The notes under the pieces are model-generated. The model was not told the DNA's origin. It saw only the letters and a program-made list of their open reading frames with translations, and ran no database searches. A stretch of 64,000 bases of DNA from Intrasporangium calvum DSM 43043 (GTDB taxonomy: Bacteria > Actinomycetota > Actinomycetes > Actinomycetales > Dermatophilaceae), in the NCBI RefSeq assembly GCF_000184685.1, contig NC_014830.1, forward strand, positions 992,001 through 1,056,000, read 5' to 3'. Position 1 is the stretch's first letter. Every line of letters starts with the position of its first letter. The translations under genes and the position numbers were made by a program. Below are positions 44,086-53,545 of the stretch, in pieces.

Positions 44086-45182
44086 CAGGAGGGGGGAGCG
44101 CCGATGGGCGCCCCCTCGACGCCTTCGGGTGCCTCGGCCGCGGGGGTCGGGACCGGATCGCCGTCGCGCACCGGGTCCGCCTCGGGGACGGCGACCGTGG
44201 GCCGCAGCCGGCGGCGGATCATCGCCCAGCGGCCGTGGACGCCGCGGGCCTGGCCGCCCACCTCGGCCGGGGCGACCTCCGTGCCGGGGTTGGCGACGGC
44301 CCGGCTGGCAGCGACGGCCACCGGACCGACCCCCTCGCCGCGCCAGGCGCTCGGCTGGGTGGGTGCGCTGCGCTCCCCGAAGAGGTCGAGGGCCGCGCTC
44401 ACCGTGGGCAGCAGTGCGGCAGCCACCCGGGCGTAGCCGGCGGGGCTCGGGTGGAACCGGTCCTGGCTGAACATGACCTGCGGCGCCGCGGAGAAGGCGT
44501 CGCTCAGCAGGTCGCCGATCGACACGGCACGCCCACCGGCCTCGACGACGGCGACGGTCTGGCCGGCGGCGAGGTCGCGGGACCAGCGTCGCGCGAGGTA
44601 GCGCAGCGGCTGCGGCAGCGGCTCGATCGCACCGAGGTCGGGGCAGGTCCCGACGACGACCTCCGCGCCGGCCTCCCGGAGCCGGCGCACAGCCATCTCG
44701 AGGTGGCCCACGGCGAGGGAGCGCTCGATGCGGTGGGTGACGTCGTTGGCGCCGATGAGGATGACCGCGATGTCGGGGCTCGGCACCCGCTCGAGCCCGC
44801 GCTCCACCTGGGCGCCGAGGTGCAGCGACTCGGCGCCGATGGCCGCGACGTTGGTCAGCTCGACGGGCCGGCCGCTGAAGGCCGCCACGCCGTTGGCGAT
44901 GGTCGCGCCGATCGTCTGGCGGGCGTGCTCGGCACCCATGCCCGCGCCGGTCGAGTCGCCGAGCACGAGGAAGCGGATCGGCTCGCCCGGCCCGAAGCCG
45001 TAGGTCCCCTCGTCGTCGGGGGCGCCCTCGAACGGCTGCCCCACGATCCGCCGGGCGAGGACCGCCTCGACCCGGAGCAGGCCGTAGCCGGCCAGGCCGA
45101 GGGCCCCGAGCCCCGCGGCCCCCACACCACCGCCGAACGCGGCGGTCTGGGCGATCTTGCGAGCGCGTCGAGCGCGGCTCAT
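44085..45182 (-). CDS. SGNH/GDSL hydrolase, membrane-anchored
   Basis: A 365-residue esterase or lipase-like enzyme. One N-terminal membrane helix (GGGVGAAGLGALGLAGYGLL) anchors it; the SGNH blocks are FLVLGDSTGAGMG (Ser), the glycine block IGAES, ILIGANDVTH (Asn) and FSQDRFHPSPAGY (Asp/His). The C-terminal 100 residues are a Pro/Ala/Glu-rich tail. Start ATG 45182 follows GAGGGGG. It is divergent from cbs. The substrate, possibly acyl groups on envelope lipids or glycans, is not known. Confidence 0.9.
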   Translation of the reverse strand: MSRARRARKIAQTAAFGGGVGAAGLGALGLAGYGLLRVEAVLARRIVGQPFEGAPDDEGTYGFGPGEPIRFLVLGDSTGAGMGAEHARQTIGATIANGVAAFSGRPVELTNVAAIGAESLHLGAQVERGLERVPSPDIAVILIGANDVTHRIERSLAVGHLEMAVRRLREAGAEVVVGTCPDLGAIEPLPQPLRYLARRWSRDLAAGQTVAVVEAGGRAVSIGDLLSDAFSAAPQVMFSQDRFHPSPAGYARVAAALLPTVSAALDLFGERSAPTQPSAWRGEGVGPVAVAASRAVANPGTEVAPAEVGGQARGVHGRWAMIRRRLRPTVAVPEADPVRDGDPVPTPAAEAPEGVEGAPIGAPPS

Positions 45183-45276
45183 CCAGCACCCCCTCTGCGT
45201 GAAGCGACGTCCCCTCACCGTAACGTCCGGGACCGACCGCACGATCCCCGGCCCGGCACCCGGGGAGGGGAGGGGG

Positions 45277-45297
45277 GAGCGAGCCCAGCGGCATACC
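45277..45297. repeat. GTATGCCGCTG family repeat, solo copy
   Basis: GAGCGAGCCCAGCGGCATACC, between the divergent SGNH hydrolase and cbs genes, 27 bases before the cbs -10 box. Confidence 0.85.
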
Positions 45298-45323
45298 TCC
45301 ATCGGGTGGCGCTCAACGGCACC

Positions 45324-45329
45324 TAGGAT
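45324..45329 (+). promoter_or_regulatory. Leaderless promoter -10 box of cbs
   Basis: TAGGAT ends 6 bases before the GTG start at 45336. Confidence 0.5.
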
Positions 45330-45335
45330 GATCCG

Positions 45336-46706
45336 GTGAAGTACGCAGAGCACATCTCCGACCTCGTCGGCAACACCCCCCTCGTCAAGCTCGGCAAGGT
45401 CGTCGAGGACGCCGGCGTCCGCTGCACCGTGCTGGCCAAGGTCGAGTACTTCAACCCCGGCGGGTCGGTCAAGGACCGCATCGCGCTGCGGATGATCGAC
45501 GCGGCCGAGCGCGACGGGCTGCTTCGGCCGGGCGGCACCATCGTCGAGCCGACGAGCGGGAACACCGGGGTCGGGCTCGCCCTCATCGCCCAGCGTCGTG
45601 GCTACAAGTGCGTCTTCGTCTGCCCCGACAAGGTGAGCCAGGACAAGCGAGACGTGCTCAAGGCGTACGGCGCCGAGGTCGTGGTCACCCCGACCTCCGT
45701 CGCCCCCGACCACCCGGACTCGTACTACAGCGTCTCCGACCGGCTCGTCGCGGAGATCGAGGGCGCCTGGAAGCCGAACCAGTACTACAACCCGGAAGGC
45801 CCGAACAGCCACTACGCGACGACCGGGCCGGAGATCTGGGCGGACACCGACCACCGGGTGACGCATTTCGTCGCCGGCGCGGGAACCGGTGGCACCATCA
45901 GCGGCACCGGCCGCTACCTCAAGGAAGTTTCCGAGGGGGCCGTGCGGATCATCGCGGCGGACCCGGAGGGCTCGGTCTACTCCGGCGGCAGCGGGCGTCC
46001 CTACCTCGTCGAGGGCGTCGGCGAGGACTTCTGGCCGGGCGCGTATGACCCGTCGGTCGTCGACGAGGTGATCGCGGTCTCGGACGCCGACTCGTTCGAG
46101 ATGACGCGGCGGCTGGCCCGTGAGGAGGGCCTGCTCGTCGGCGGCTCGTGCGGGATGGCCGTCGTCGCCGCCCTCCGCGCCGCCGAGGACCTGCCCGAGG
46201 ACGCGGTCGTCGTCGTCCTGCTGCCCGACTCCGGTCGGGGCTACATGTCGAAGATCTTCAACGACGAGTGGATGGCGTCCTACGGCTTCCTCCACGACGG
46301 CTCGGACCAGACCATCGGGCAGGTGCTCCGCACGAAGTCCGGCGAGATGCCCGCGCTCGTGCACACCCACCCCAACGAGACGATTCGCGACGCCGTGCAG
46401 ATCCTCCGTGAGTTCGGTGTCTCGCAGATGCCGGTCGTCAAGGCGGAGCCGCCGGTGATGTCCGGCGAGGTGGCGGGGTCGGTGAGCGAGCGGGCGCTGA
46501 TGGAGGCCCTCTTCACCGGGCGGGCGCACCTGTTCGACTCGGTCGAGAAGCACATGGAGCCCGGTCTGCCGCTCGTCGGCGCCGGTGAGCCGGTCGCCGC
46601 CGCGCGGGACGAGCTGGAGAAGTCCGATGCCGTCCTCGTCGTCGAGGACGGCAAACCGGTGGGCGTGCTGACGCGGGCGGACCTGCTCGGCTTCCTCGCC
46701 GACTGA
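45336..46706 (+). CDS. cbs: Cystathionine beta-synthase
   Basis: A 456-residue PLP enzyme that condenses homocysteine and serine into cystathionine (reverse transsulfuration). The PLP lysine is in FNPGGSVKDRIALRM near residue 44, followed by PTSGNTGVGLAL and the glycine-rich GAGTGGTISGTGRYL; the C-terminal 120 residues are a pair of CBS domains, VSQMPVVK and DAVLVVEDGKPVGVLTRADLLG, which sense adenosyl ligands. No haem-binding N-terminus as in animals. No cystathionine gamma-lyase gene follows here; the next 279 bases hold one degenerate GTATGCCGCTG-like copy (46741-46756) and a possible promoter (TTGACC) but no gene. Confidence 0.94.
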   Translation: MKYAEHISDLVGNTPLVKLGKVVEDAGVRCTVLAKVEYFNPGGSVKDRIALRMIDAAERDGLLRPGGTIVEPTSGNTGVGLALIAQRRGYKCVFVCPDKVSQDKRDVLKAYGAEVVVTPTSVAPDHPDSYYSVSDRLVAEIEGAWKPNQYYNPEGPNSHYATTGPEIWADTDHRVTHFVAGAGTGGTISGTGRYLKEVSEGAVRIIAADPEGSVYSGGSGRPYLVEGVGEDFWPGAYDPSVVDEVIAVSDADSFEMTRRLAREEGLLVGGSCGMAVVAALRAAEDLPEDAVVVVLLPDSGRGYMSKIFNDEWMASYGFLHDGSDQTIGQVLRTKSGEMPALVHTHPNETIRDAVQILREFGVSQMPVVKAEPPVMSGEVAGSVSERALMEALFTGRAHLFDSVEKHMEPGLPLVGAGEPVAAARDELEKSDAVLVVEDGKPVGVLTRADLLGFLAD

Positions 46707-46985
46707 GCTCCCCTCCCGGGTCGTCGACAGGTCCGGACCGGATGCCGCTGGGCGCGCTTCCCGGGTGTGTTGCGTTGGGGGGTGGGAGGTGCGTCTTGAC
46801 CGTTTGCTGGCCAAGACTTTGCCAACTCATGGAGGTCCCTAGACCGGGATGAGGAGCGAGCTCGTGGCTACCGGCCGTAGCCTGTGACCGCCATCACGAC
46901 GATGGCGTCCACGTGCGTCGGGGCTCTGGGGTTCGTCCTTCCGCCAGATGGTCCGGCCGGAGTGCTCGGGTGATTGGAGGGCGCC

Positions 46986-47996
46986 ATGACGCTGTCCGTG
47001 GAGACGTCCGCTGTGGAGACGCTGTCCCTCGAACCGCTCGGCCTGAGCGTCATCGAGGAGGAGGTGTACCGCCGACTCATCGACCGCGGGATGGCGGCGG
47101 CTCGGGACATCGCCCGCGAGCTCGGCACGCGCCCGGACGAGGTGGCCACCGCGCTCGACTCGTTGACGGCCCTGGGCCTGGTCCACCGGGAGGACTTCGG
47201 GGGCCTGCGATTCCGGGTCATCCCACCGGACGTGGCCCTCCCCGAGCTGATCGGGCAGCGCCGCCGGGCCCTCAACCGGCTGCAGGCCGAGGCCGACCGG
47301 CTGCGTGAGGAGGCCGCTCGCCGGACGAGCCCACCGACGCAGGTCGTCGAGCCGGTGATCGGTGCGGCGGCCGTGCTGGCCGTGGTGACACAGATGCAGC
47401 GGGCCGCCCGCGAGGAAGTGCTCATGGTCGACGCCCCGCCGTACTTCGTCGGTGGCAGCCAGCCGAACGAGAGCGAGTTCATCGCCCTCGCGGCAGGGGT
47501 CTCCTACCGGGTCATCTACCACAGTGACGCGCTCGCGGGTGACGAGGCGCGGGCCGCCATGCGGCAGTACGTCGATGCAGGGGAGCAGGCCCGGGTCCAC
47601 GCGCAGGTCTGGCCCAAGCTGCTCGTCGCGGACCGCAGCGTGGCCCTCGTCCCGGAGTCGGCCACCGACCCGGACCCCGAGCGGCGCCTGCTCGTCCGGT
47701 CGTCGAGCCTCCTCGACCTCCTGCTCGTCCGCTTCGAGCAGATGTGGGAGCGGGCCACCCCGGTCGAGTCGCTCGCCCGCACCGCGGCTCCGGGCGAACC
47801 GGAGATCTCCGATCGCGACCGGGAGATCCTCGGGCTCATGGCGGCGGGCCTCAAGGACCGCGCCATCGCGCGCTCGCTGGGGATCACCGAGCGGACCGTC
47901 GGGCGACGGATCAACGAGCTGATGAGACGGCTCGACACGGAGACCCGGTTCGGCGCCGGGGTCCGGGCCGTGCAGCGCGGATGGGTGTCCGGCTGA
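46986..47996 (+). CDS. TrmB-type winged-helix / LuxR-type HTH regulator
   Basis: A 336-residue regulator with two DNA-binding regions: an N-terminal TrmB-like winged helix (EEEVYRRLIDRGMAAARDIARELGTRPDEV, about 18-70), a short coiled coil, a PLD-like sensing domain (about 115-250), and a C-terminal LuxR-type HTH (ISDRDREILGLMAAGLKDRAIARSLGITERTVGRRINELM). Proteins of this design are frequent in actinobacteria. Start ATG 46986 follows GGAGGG. It lies directly upstream of a secreted subtilase, with a palindrome between them, so it may activate that gene. Confidence 0.88.
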   Translation: MTLSVETSAVETLSLEPLGLSVIEEEVYRRLIDRGMAAARDIARELGTRPDEVATALDSLTALGLVHREDFGGLRFRVIPPDVALPELIGQRRRALNRLQAEADRLREEAARRTSPPTQVVEPVIGAAAVLAVVTQMQRAAREEVLMVDAPPYFVGGSQPNESEFIALAAGVSYRVIYHSDALAGDEARAAMRQYVDAGEQARVHAQVWPKLLVADRSVALVPESATDPDPERRLLVRSSSLLDLLLVRFEQMWERATPVESLARTAAPGEPEISDRDREILGLMAAGLKDRAIARSLGITERTVGRRINELMRRLDTETRFGAGVRAVQRGWVSG

Positions 47997-48017
47997 GCGA
48001 GCGACGGTGGCAACTTT

Positions 48018-48030
48018 CGGACAATGTCCG
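48018..48030 (+). promoter_or_regulatory. Palindrome upstream of the subtilase gene
   Basis: CGGACAATGTCCG is a perfect inverted repeat around a central A, flanked by CAAC and GTTG that extend the symmetry. It lies 21 bases after the TrmB-LuxR stop and about 100 before the protease start; a regulator binding site is likely. Confidence 0.55.
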
Positions 48031-48129
48031 GTTGCGCCCTGTTCACCGCCTCTTTCCGCTCAATACCGTCCGGCGCGGACGTCGGTCACCCCTCACGGCG
48101 TCTCCACTCCCACCATGAAGGAGCTCTCC

Positions 48130-49701
48130 ATGAAGCACACCATGTGGCGCCGTCGGGCGTCACGGGCGGCCACCGCCGCCGTGGCCGCCTCGATGGCTCT
48201 GGCTTTCCAGGCCGCACCCGCCACCGCATCGGCGGCGCCGGCCGCCTCGGGCAGCCCGTCCGCGAGCCCCGCCGGATCCATCCTCGGGACCGACAACCCG
48301 GATGCGATCCCGGGGGAGTACGTCGTCGTCTTCACCAACCAGGCGCAGAGCGCGGCTGCCACCAGGCAGTCGGCTCAGGCGATGACCGACAAGTACGGCG
48401 GCCGGGTCAAGCACTCCTATGGGGCCGTCGTCGACGGCTTTGCCGCGACGATGAGCGAGGCCCAGGCGCGTCGCCTCGCGGCGGACCCGGCGGTTGCGCG
48501 GGTCGAGCAGGCCTACCGGGTCGAGATCGCCGGTGAGCAGGTCAACCCGGCCAGCTGGGGCCTCGACCGGATCGACCAGCAGGCCCTGCCGCTCAACAGC
48601 CGCTACCGCTACCCGGACCAGGCCGGTCAGGGGGTCCACGTCTACATCATGGACACCGGTGTGAACCTCAGCCACACCGAGTTCACCGGGCGCACGAGCA
48701 ACGGCTACGACTTCGTCGACAACGACACCAACCCGACCGACTGCAACGGCCACGGCAGCCACGTCGCCGGCACCGCGGCCGGCACGAGCTACGGGGTGGC
48801 CAAGAAGGCGACCGTCCACGCGGTCCGCGTCCTCAGCTGTTCCGGCTCCGGTTCGAACGCCGACATCATCGCCGGCGTCAACTGGATCAAGACCAACGCG
48901 GTCAAGCCGGCGGTCGTCAACTACAGCATCGGCTGCAGCACCCGGTGCACCGACACGACGATGGACAGCGCCGTCCGCTCCCTGGTGACGAGCGGGGTGA
49001 TGTGGGTCCAGGCCGGCGGCAACGGCAACGACGACACGTGCTACTACAGCCCGCAACGGGTCTCCGAGGCCCTGACGGTCGGCAACTCGACGAGCGCGGA
49101 CGCCAAGGCGTCGAGCAGCGCGTGGGGCTCCTGCCAGGACCTGTTCGCCCCGGGCACGAACATCACGTCGGCGTGGTACGACACGAGCACCTCGACGCGA
49201 ACCATCACCGGCACCTCGATGGCGAGCCCACACGTCGCCGGCGCGGTCGCGCTCTACCTCGGCGCCAACCCGACCGCCTCGTCCTCGGCGGTCCACTCCG
49301 CGATCGTGAGCAACAGCGTCAGCGGCGTCATCTCGGGGGTCCCGAGCGGCACCCCGAACCGCCTCCTCAACACCGAGTTCCTCCTCGGCGGCTCGACCAG
49401 CCAGTGCTCGGGCATGCGCGGCACCTGGACGGGGTCGCTCTCGAACGGCGCGTCGCAGACCCTGCCGTACGTGTACGACGCCACCGCCGGCACGATCCAG
49501 GTGTGCCTCGACGGGCCGACCGGCGCGGACTTCGACGTCTACCTGCAGAAGTGGAACGGCTCGGCCTGGTCCACCGTCGCGCGGGGCATCTCGTCGAGCG
49601 CTGACGAGTCGTTCACCTACAGCAACGCCTCGGGCTACTACCGCCTGATCGTCGAGTCCTACTCCGGTTCGGGCTCGTACACCGCGGGGATGAACTACTG
49701 A
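48130..49701 (+). CDS. Secreted subtilisin-like serine protease (S8 family)
   Basis: A 523-residue extracellular protease. Signal peptide about 1-35, inhibitor I9 propeptide ([19 protein letters not shown], about 57-135), then the S8 catalytic domain with Asp175 in MDTGVNLSH, His208 in GHGSHVAGT and Ser363 in [11 protein letters not shown], the proteinase K-type subgroup with paired cysteines, and a C-terminal beta domain of PPC type (about 415-523) that is often removed after secretion. Start was set at ATG 48130, preceded by AAGGAG; an upstream ATG lacks a site. It is likely controlled by the regulator encoded just before it. Confidence 0.94.
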   Translation: MKHTMWRRRASRAATAAVAASMALAFQAAPATASAAPAASGSPSASPAGSILGTDNPDAIPGEYVVVFTNQAQSAAATRQSAQAMTDKYGGRVKHSYGAVVDGFAATMSEAQARRLAADPAVARVEQAYRVEIAGEQVNPASWGLDRIDQQALPLNSRYRYPDQAGQGVHVYIMDTGVNLSHTEFTGRTSNGYDFVDNDTNPTDCNGHGSHVAGTAAGTSYGVAKKATVHAVRVLSCSGSGSNADIIAGVNWIKTNAVKPAVVNYSIGCSTRCTDTTMDSAVRSLVTSGVMWVQAGGNGNDDTCYYSPQRVSEALTVGNSTSADAKASSSAWGSCQDLFAPGTNITSAWYDTSTSTRTITGTSMASPHVAGAVALYLGANPTASSSAVHSAIVSNSVSGVISGVPSGTPNRLLNTEFLLGGSTSQCSGMRGTWTGSLSNGASQTLPYVYDATAGTIQVCLDGPTGADFDVYLQKWNGSAWSTVARGISSSADESFTYSNASGYYRLIVESYSGSGSYTAGMNY

Positions 49702-49735
49702 CCGACCGCGCTGACGCCTGATCGACCCCATCAGG

Positions 49736-49818
49736 CCGTATGCCGCTGGGCTCGCTCCTCGTGAAAGACCACCCGAGCGGGTGGTGGCCTTCCGAGCAGG
49801 CCGAGCCCAGCGGCATAC
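49736..49818. terminator. Nested hairpin formed by two GTATGCCGCTG repeats
   Basis: CCGTATGCCGCTGGGCTCG (49736-49754) pairs with CGAGCCCAGCGGCATAC (49802-49818); inside, CCACCCGAGCGGGTGG makes a second hairpin. It lies between the convergent subtilase and SIS-domain genes and would terminate both. Confidence 0.8.
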
Positions 49819-49863
49819 CTCATGGGCGGAGCCCTCGGGGTCGCCGGGGACCACCCACTCGGG

Positions 49864-50889
49864 TCAGAATGTCTGGGTCACCTTCTTGAGGCCCCGGGGC
49901 TGGTCGGGGTCGAAGCCCCGGCCGACGGCCATGGCGCAGGCCAAGCGTTGGAGCGGCACGATCTGTGCGATCGGGGCCAGCTGCTCGTCCATCCCCGCGG
50001 GCAGGACGATCCGGGTGGGCGTCTCGTGCGCGATGGCTGGGGGTGCGACGAGGCAGATGTCGGCGCCTCGCTCCTCCAGCGCGGCGAGGACCGGCTGAAG
50101 GGCGCGGCCCCCCGGGCCCTCGGGGACGACGGCGATGACGGGCCGGTCCTGGTCGACCATGGCGAGGGGCCCGTGGAGCAGGTCGGCGCCGGAGTAGGCG
50201 TGCGCCGACAGGTAGCAGGTCTCCATCAGCTTGAGCGCCGCCTCGCGCGCGGTCGGGTAGGCGTAGCCGCGTGAGGTCGTGACGAGCTTGTCGACGAAGC
50301 GGTAGCGGGACGCGACCTCCTCCACGTCGGCGGTGAGGGCGCACGCCACGTCGTCGACGAGCCGGTCCGCGGGCCGCCGGTCGAGCTCGGCCCAGGCGCG
50401 CACGAGGAGCCAGAGGGCGAGCAGGCTCGAGGTGTAGGTCTTCGTCGCGGCGACCGAGCGCTCGGGGCCGGCGAGGATGTCGAGGCCGACCTCGCTGACC
50501 CGACCGAGTGGCGAGTCGCTCGTGTTGGTGACCGACAGGGTCAGGGCCCCACCGGCGCGAGCCCGCTCGGTGGACTCCACGAGGTCGGGGGAGCCGCCGC
50601 TCTGGCTCACGGCCACCCACAGCACGCCGTCGAGTGACGGCTGTCGGTCGTACGCCGTGTAGACGGACGTCGAGGCGAGGCCGCAGGGCAGGCCGAGGGT
50701 CGTCTCGATGAGGTACTTGGCGTAGAGCGCCGCGTGGTCGGACGTGCCGCGGGCCGCGAGGAGGACGAAGCGGGGAGCAGCGGCACGGATCCGGGCGGCG
50801 ATGTCCTCCACAGGTCCTGGGGCCGCGAGGAGCCTCGAGAGGGCCGCCGGCTGCTCGCCGATCTCGGCCCGCATGAGCGCCCCGGTCAC
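49864..50889 (-). CDS. SIS-domain sugar isomerase, probable glucosamine-6-phosphate deaminase
   Basis: A 341-residue protein with two SIS domains, like the isomerase half of GlmS without the glutaminase domain. Motifs include ARGTSDHAALYAKYLIET, VSQSGGSPDLVESTERA and AYPTAREAALKLMETCYLSAHAYSGADLLHGPLAMV. In sialic acid and aminosugar clusters such proteins convert glucosamine-6-phosphate to fructose-6-phosphate plus ammonia, replacing NagB; here it would end the Nan pathway. Start GTG 50889 overlaps the stop of the GntR regulator gene by four bases. Confidence 0.87.
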   Translation of the reverse strand: MTGALMRAEIGEQPAALSRLLAAPGPVEDIAARIRAAAPRFVLLAARGTSDHAALYAKYLIETTLGLPCGLASTSVYTAYDRQPSLDGVLWVAVSQSGGSPDLVESTERARAGGALTLSVTNTSDSPLGRVSEVGLDILAGPERSVAATKTYTSSLLALWLLVRAWAELDRRPADRLVDDVACALTADVEEVASRYRFVDKLVTTSRGYAYPTAREAALKLMETCYLSAHAYSGADLLHGPLAMVDQDRPVIAVVPEGPGGRALQPVLAALEERGADICLVAPPAIAHETPTRIVLPAGMDEQLAPIAQIVPLQRLACAMAVGRGFDPDQPRGLKKVTQTF

Positions 50890-51644
50890 TCTGCCCCTCC
50901 CAGCGAGACGGCGCGGGACTCGAAGATGGCCGCGATGGACTCGCGGATCGGGTCGTAGTGCGTCGCGAACGCGTGCTGGAGGCGCTCGAGGTCCCGTGCC
51001 GCGATGGCGTCGACGATCGCCTCGTGCGCCTCCGCGGTGCGCAGCCAGTCCGCGGGCTCGACCTTGAGGGTCGGTGCGACCCGGGCCTGCACCTGCCAGA
51101 ACGCCTCGGTCAGCTGGCTGACGAGGTTGTTGCCGATGGCGTTCATCAGCCGGATGTGGAAGGCGCGGTCCTCCTCGACGTACGGCTGGCCCTCCATCGC
51201 GAGCCGGCGCATCCGGACGGCGAGCTCGCGCAGGTTGGCGAGCTCGACCTCGTCGAGCGTCTCGATCATGAGGGGGGAGAGGCCCTGCTCGAGCATCTGG
51301 CGGATGTTGACGAGGTCGGTCATCACCTTGCCGTCGGTGCCGGTGCTGAGCAGACCGCGGAAGGCGAGGCTCTCGACGAGGGCGTTCATCGACATCCGCC
51401 CGACGTAGGAGCCGTGCCCGTGCCGCACCTCCACGATGTCGAGCGCGGAGAGGTTCTTGATCGCCTCACGGATACTGGTGCGGCTCGCGCCGATCGCGGC
51501 GATGAGCTCGTTCTCGGTCGGCAGGAGGTCGCCGGGGCGGAGGTTCTTCTCGAGGATGTACGTCTTGATGCGTTCGATCACGTCCTGGTTGCGGGACCGT
51601 GGCGGCAGGCCGTTGCGCAGGGCAATGGGCGGGACATCGGACAT
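50886..51644 (-). CDS. GntR family (FadR/FCD-type) regulator of the sialic acid cluster
   Basis: A 252-residue repressor with an N-terminal winged helix (VIERIKTYILEKNLRPGDLLPTENELIAAIGASRTSIREAIKNL) and an FCD ligand domain (RMLEQGLSPLMIE.., DRAFHIRLMNAIGN, AHEAIVDAI). Start ATG 51644; the frame is open further, but homology begins here. It is divergent from the ABC transporter and nan genes and co-transcribed with the SIS-domain gene. By analogy with NanR-type regulators in other actinobacteria it probably senses sialic acid or an aminosugar phosphate. Confidence 0.88.
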   Translation of the reverse strand: MSDVPPIALRNGLPPRSRNQDVIERIKTYILEKNLRPGDLLPTENELIAAIGASRTSIREAIKNLSALDIVEVRHGHGSYVGRMSMNALVESLAFRGLLSTGTDGKVMTDLVNIRQMLEQGLSPLMIETLDEVELANLRELAVRMRRLAMEGQPYVEEDRAFHIRLMNAIGNNLVSQLTEAFWQVQARVAPTLKVEPADWLRTAEAHEAIVDAIAARDLERLQHAFATHYDPIRESIAAIFESRAVSLGGAE

Positions 51645-51797
51645 TCGAACCCCTCGTCGTCGATTTGTTATGGACAATCTACTAGACATCCTTCCTCTTG
51701 GGGAAGACGTATGATGTACTACGTGCCAGTGCAGCGCTGCCAGGTGATCGGCGGACTGCCTCACCACTCACCAACAGGCACCACATGGGAGGCCCCA

Positions 51798-53456
51798 GTG
51801 AACCCCGACCAGGCGTCCAAGACCCTGCTCGACCCCGCCGGACTGTCCGGAGTCAGCCGCCGCAAGTTCCTCAAGTTCAGTGGCACGCTCAGCGCCGCGG
51901 CCGTCATCACGGGGGCGCTCGCCGCCTGTGGTGGCCCCAGCTCGACGAACTCGAACGACGGCGCCGCGGCCGGCGGCACCGTCCCGGACACCATCGAGGC
52001 GACCCTCGCGTTCACCTTGTCGAGCGGGCTCGACCCGATGAACGCCTCGAGCGCCGTCGGTACCGCCGCCAACCAGCACCTCTTCGAGGGTCTCGTCGAC
52101 CTCGACCCGATCACCCGGCAGCCCTACCCCGCCCTGGCCAAGGCACTGCCCGAGCCGGGGGCCGACGGCCTCACGTGGACGGCCACGCTCCGCGACGGCG
52201 CCATGTTCTCCGACGGCACCCCGGTCACCGCCGAGGACGTCGCGTGGTCCTTCACCCGCGCCCTCGACCCGGCGAACAAGGCCCTCATGGCCGCCTTCCT
52301 CCCGTTCATCGACTCGGTCACCGCCAAGGACGCCAAGACGGTGGAGTTCACGCTGAAGTCGCCGTTCGCCCTCTTCCCGCAGCGGATCGCCGTCATCAAG
52401 GTGGTGCCGAAGAAGCTCACCGGCGACGCCGCCGCCGCCAAGGCGTTCGACACCAAGCCGGTCGGCACCGGCCCGTGGAAGCTCGACAGCGCCGACGCGA
52501 CCACCGGTCTCCGCTTCTCGGTCAACGACAAGTACAACGGCCCACGCAAGGCCGCGGCCAAGAAGATGGTCTGGAACACGACGACCGAGGGCGCGACCCG
52601 GATCGCCGACATCCAGGGCGGCCGCGTCCAGGCCGTCGAGGCCGTCCCCTACATCAACGTCGCCCAGCTCGAGGGCAAGGTCGACGTCGAGGCCCGCCAG
52701 GCCTTCAACCAGCTCTTCCTCCTCTTCAACTGCTCCGCCAAGCCGTTCGACGACAAGCGGGTCCGTCAGGCGCTGCACTACGCGCTCGACAAGGACGCCA
52801 TCGTCACCACGGCGCTGCAGGGCTACGGCACCCCGGCGAAGTCCTACCTCGACCCGGAGAACAAGGACTTCCAGGAGGCCTCGACCGTCTACGGCTACGA
52901 CCCGGAGAAGGCCAAGGCCCTCCTCGCCGAGGCCGGCGTCAAGGACCTGACCTTCGAGCTCGTGACGACGAACACCCAGTTCATCGTCGACATCGCCCCG
53001 CTCATGGTCGACCAGTGGAAGAAGATCGGCGTCAACGCGTCGCTCAACACGGCGCCGTCCGCCTCGGTCTACGCGCCGGCACCTGACGGGCTGGTGTCCA
53101 AGGACTCCTTCCGGGTCCTCGCCGCCTCGGGCGACCCGACGGTCTTCGGTCCTGACGCAGACCTGCTCCTGCGCTGGTACTTCGCCGGCGACACGTGGCC
53201 GAAGGGCCGGGCCCGCTGGACGGGCGCCGCGCCGACCCAGATCGCCCAGCTGCTCGACCAGGCCGCCGCCGAGCAGGACACGGCCAAGCAGAAGGACCTG
53301 TGGAAGCAGGTCCTCGACCTCGTCGCCGACGAGGCCGCGATCTACACGGTCCTGCACACCAAGATCGTCACGGCGTGGGACTCGAAGAAGCTCGACGGCT
53401 TCAAGCCGGCGGCGACGACGGGGCTGTACTTCCTCGACGCCAAGCGCACGGCCTGA
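51798..53456 (+). CDS. ABC transporter substrate-binding lipoprotein (SBP family 5), probably for sialic acid
   Basis: A 552-residue lipoprotein of the peptide/nickel-binding family 5. The N-terminus carries SRRKFLKFSG, a twin-arginine pattern, and a lipobox LAAC (cysteine near residue 44), so it may be exported folded. Family hallmarks are DMLTWTATLRDGAMFSDG-like and TAEDVAWSFTRALDP segments. Peptide-type ABC systems serve as sialic acid importers in several bacteria, and the nan genes downstream support that substrate here. Start GTG 51798 follows GGGAGG. It is followed by a strong intercistronic hairpin. Confidence 0.87.
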   Translation: MNPDQASKTLLDPAGLSGVSRRKFLKFSGTLSAAAVITGALAACGGPSSTNSNDGAAAGGTVPDTIEATLAFTLSSGLDPMNASSAVGTAANQHLFEGLVDLDPITRQPYPALAKALPEPGADGLTWTATLRDGAMFSDGTPVTAEDVAWSFTRALDPANKALMAAFLPFIDSVTAKDAKTVEFTLKSPFALFPQRIAVIKVVPKKLTGDAAAAKAFDTKPVGTGPWKLDSADATTGLRFSVNDKYNGPRKAAAKKMVWNTTTEGATRIADIQGGRVQAVEAVPYINVAQLEGKVDVEARQAFNQLFLLFNCSAKPFDDKRVRQALHYALDKDAIVTTALQGYGTPAKSYLDPENKDFQEASTVYGYDPEKAKALLAEAGVKDLTFELVTTNTQFIVDIAPLMVDQWKKIGVNASLNTAPSASVYAPAPDGLVSKDSFRVLAASGDPTVFGPDADLLLRWYFAGDTWPKGRARWTGAAPTQIAQLLDQAAAEQDTAKQKDLWKQVLDLVADEAAIYTVLHTKIVTAWDSKKLDGFKPAATTGLYFLDAKRTA

Positions 53457-53472
53457 CCACCCGCTCCAATCC

Positions 53473-53520
53473 CCGGGCCGGCTCGCCCACCCCCCTCCCC
53501 CTGGGAGCGAGCCGGCCCGG
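53473..53520 (+). terminator. Intercistronic hairpin after the binding-protein gene
   Basis: A perfect 14-bp stem, CCGGGCCGGCTCGC with GCGAGCCGGCCCGG, and a 20-base loop. Since the permease genes follow at 53546 in the same direction, it probably protects the binding-protein mRNA or reduces read-through, giving more binding protein than permease. Confidence 0.75.
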
Positions 53521-53545
53521 TTCCATCCGCAAGCAAGGAGGACCG

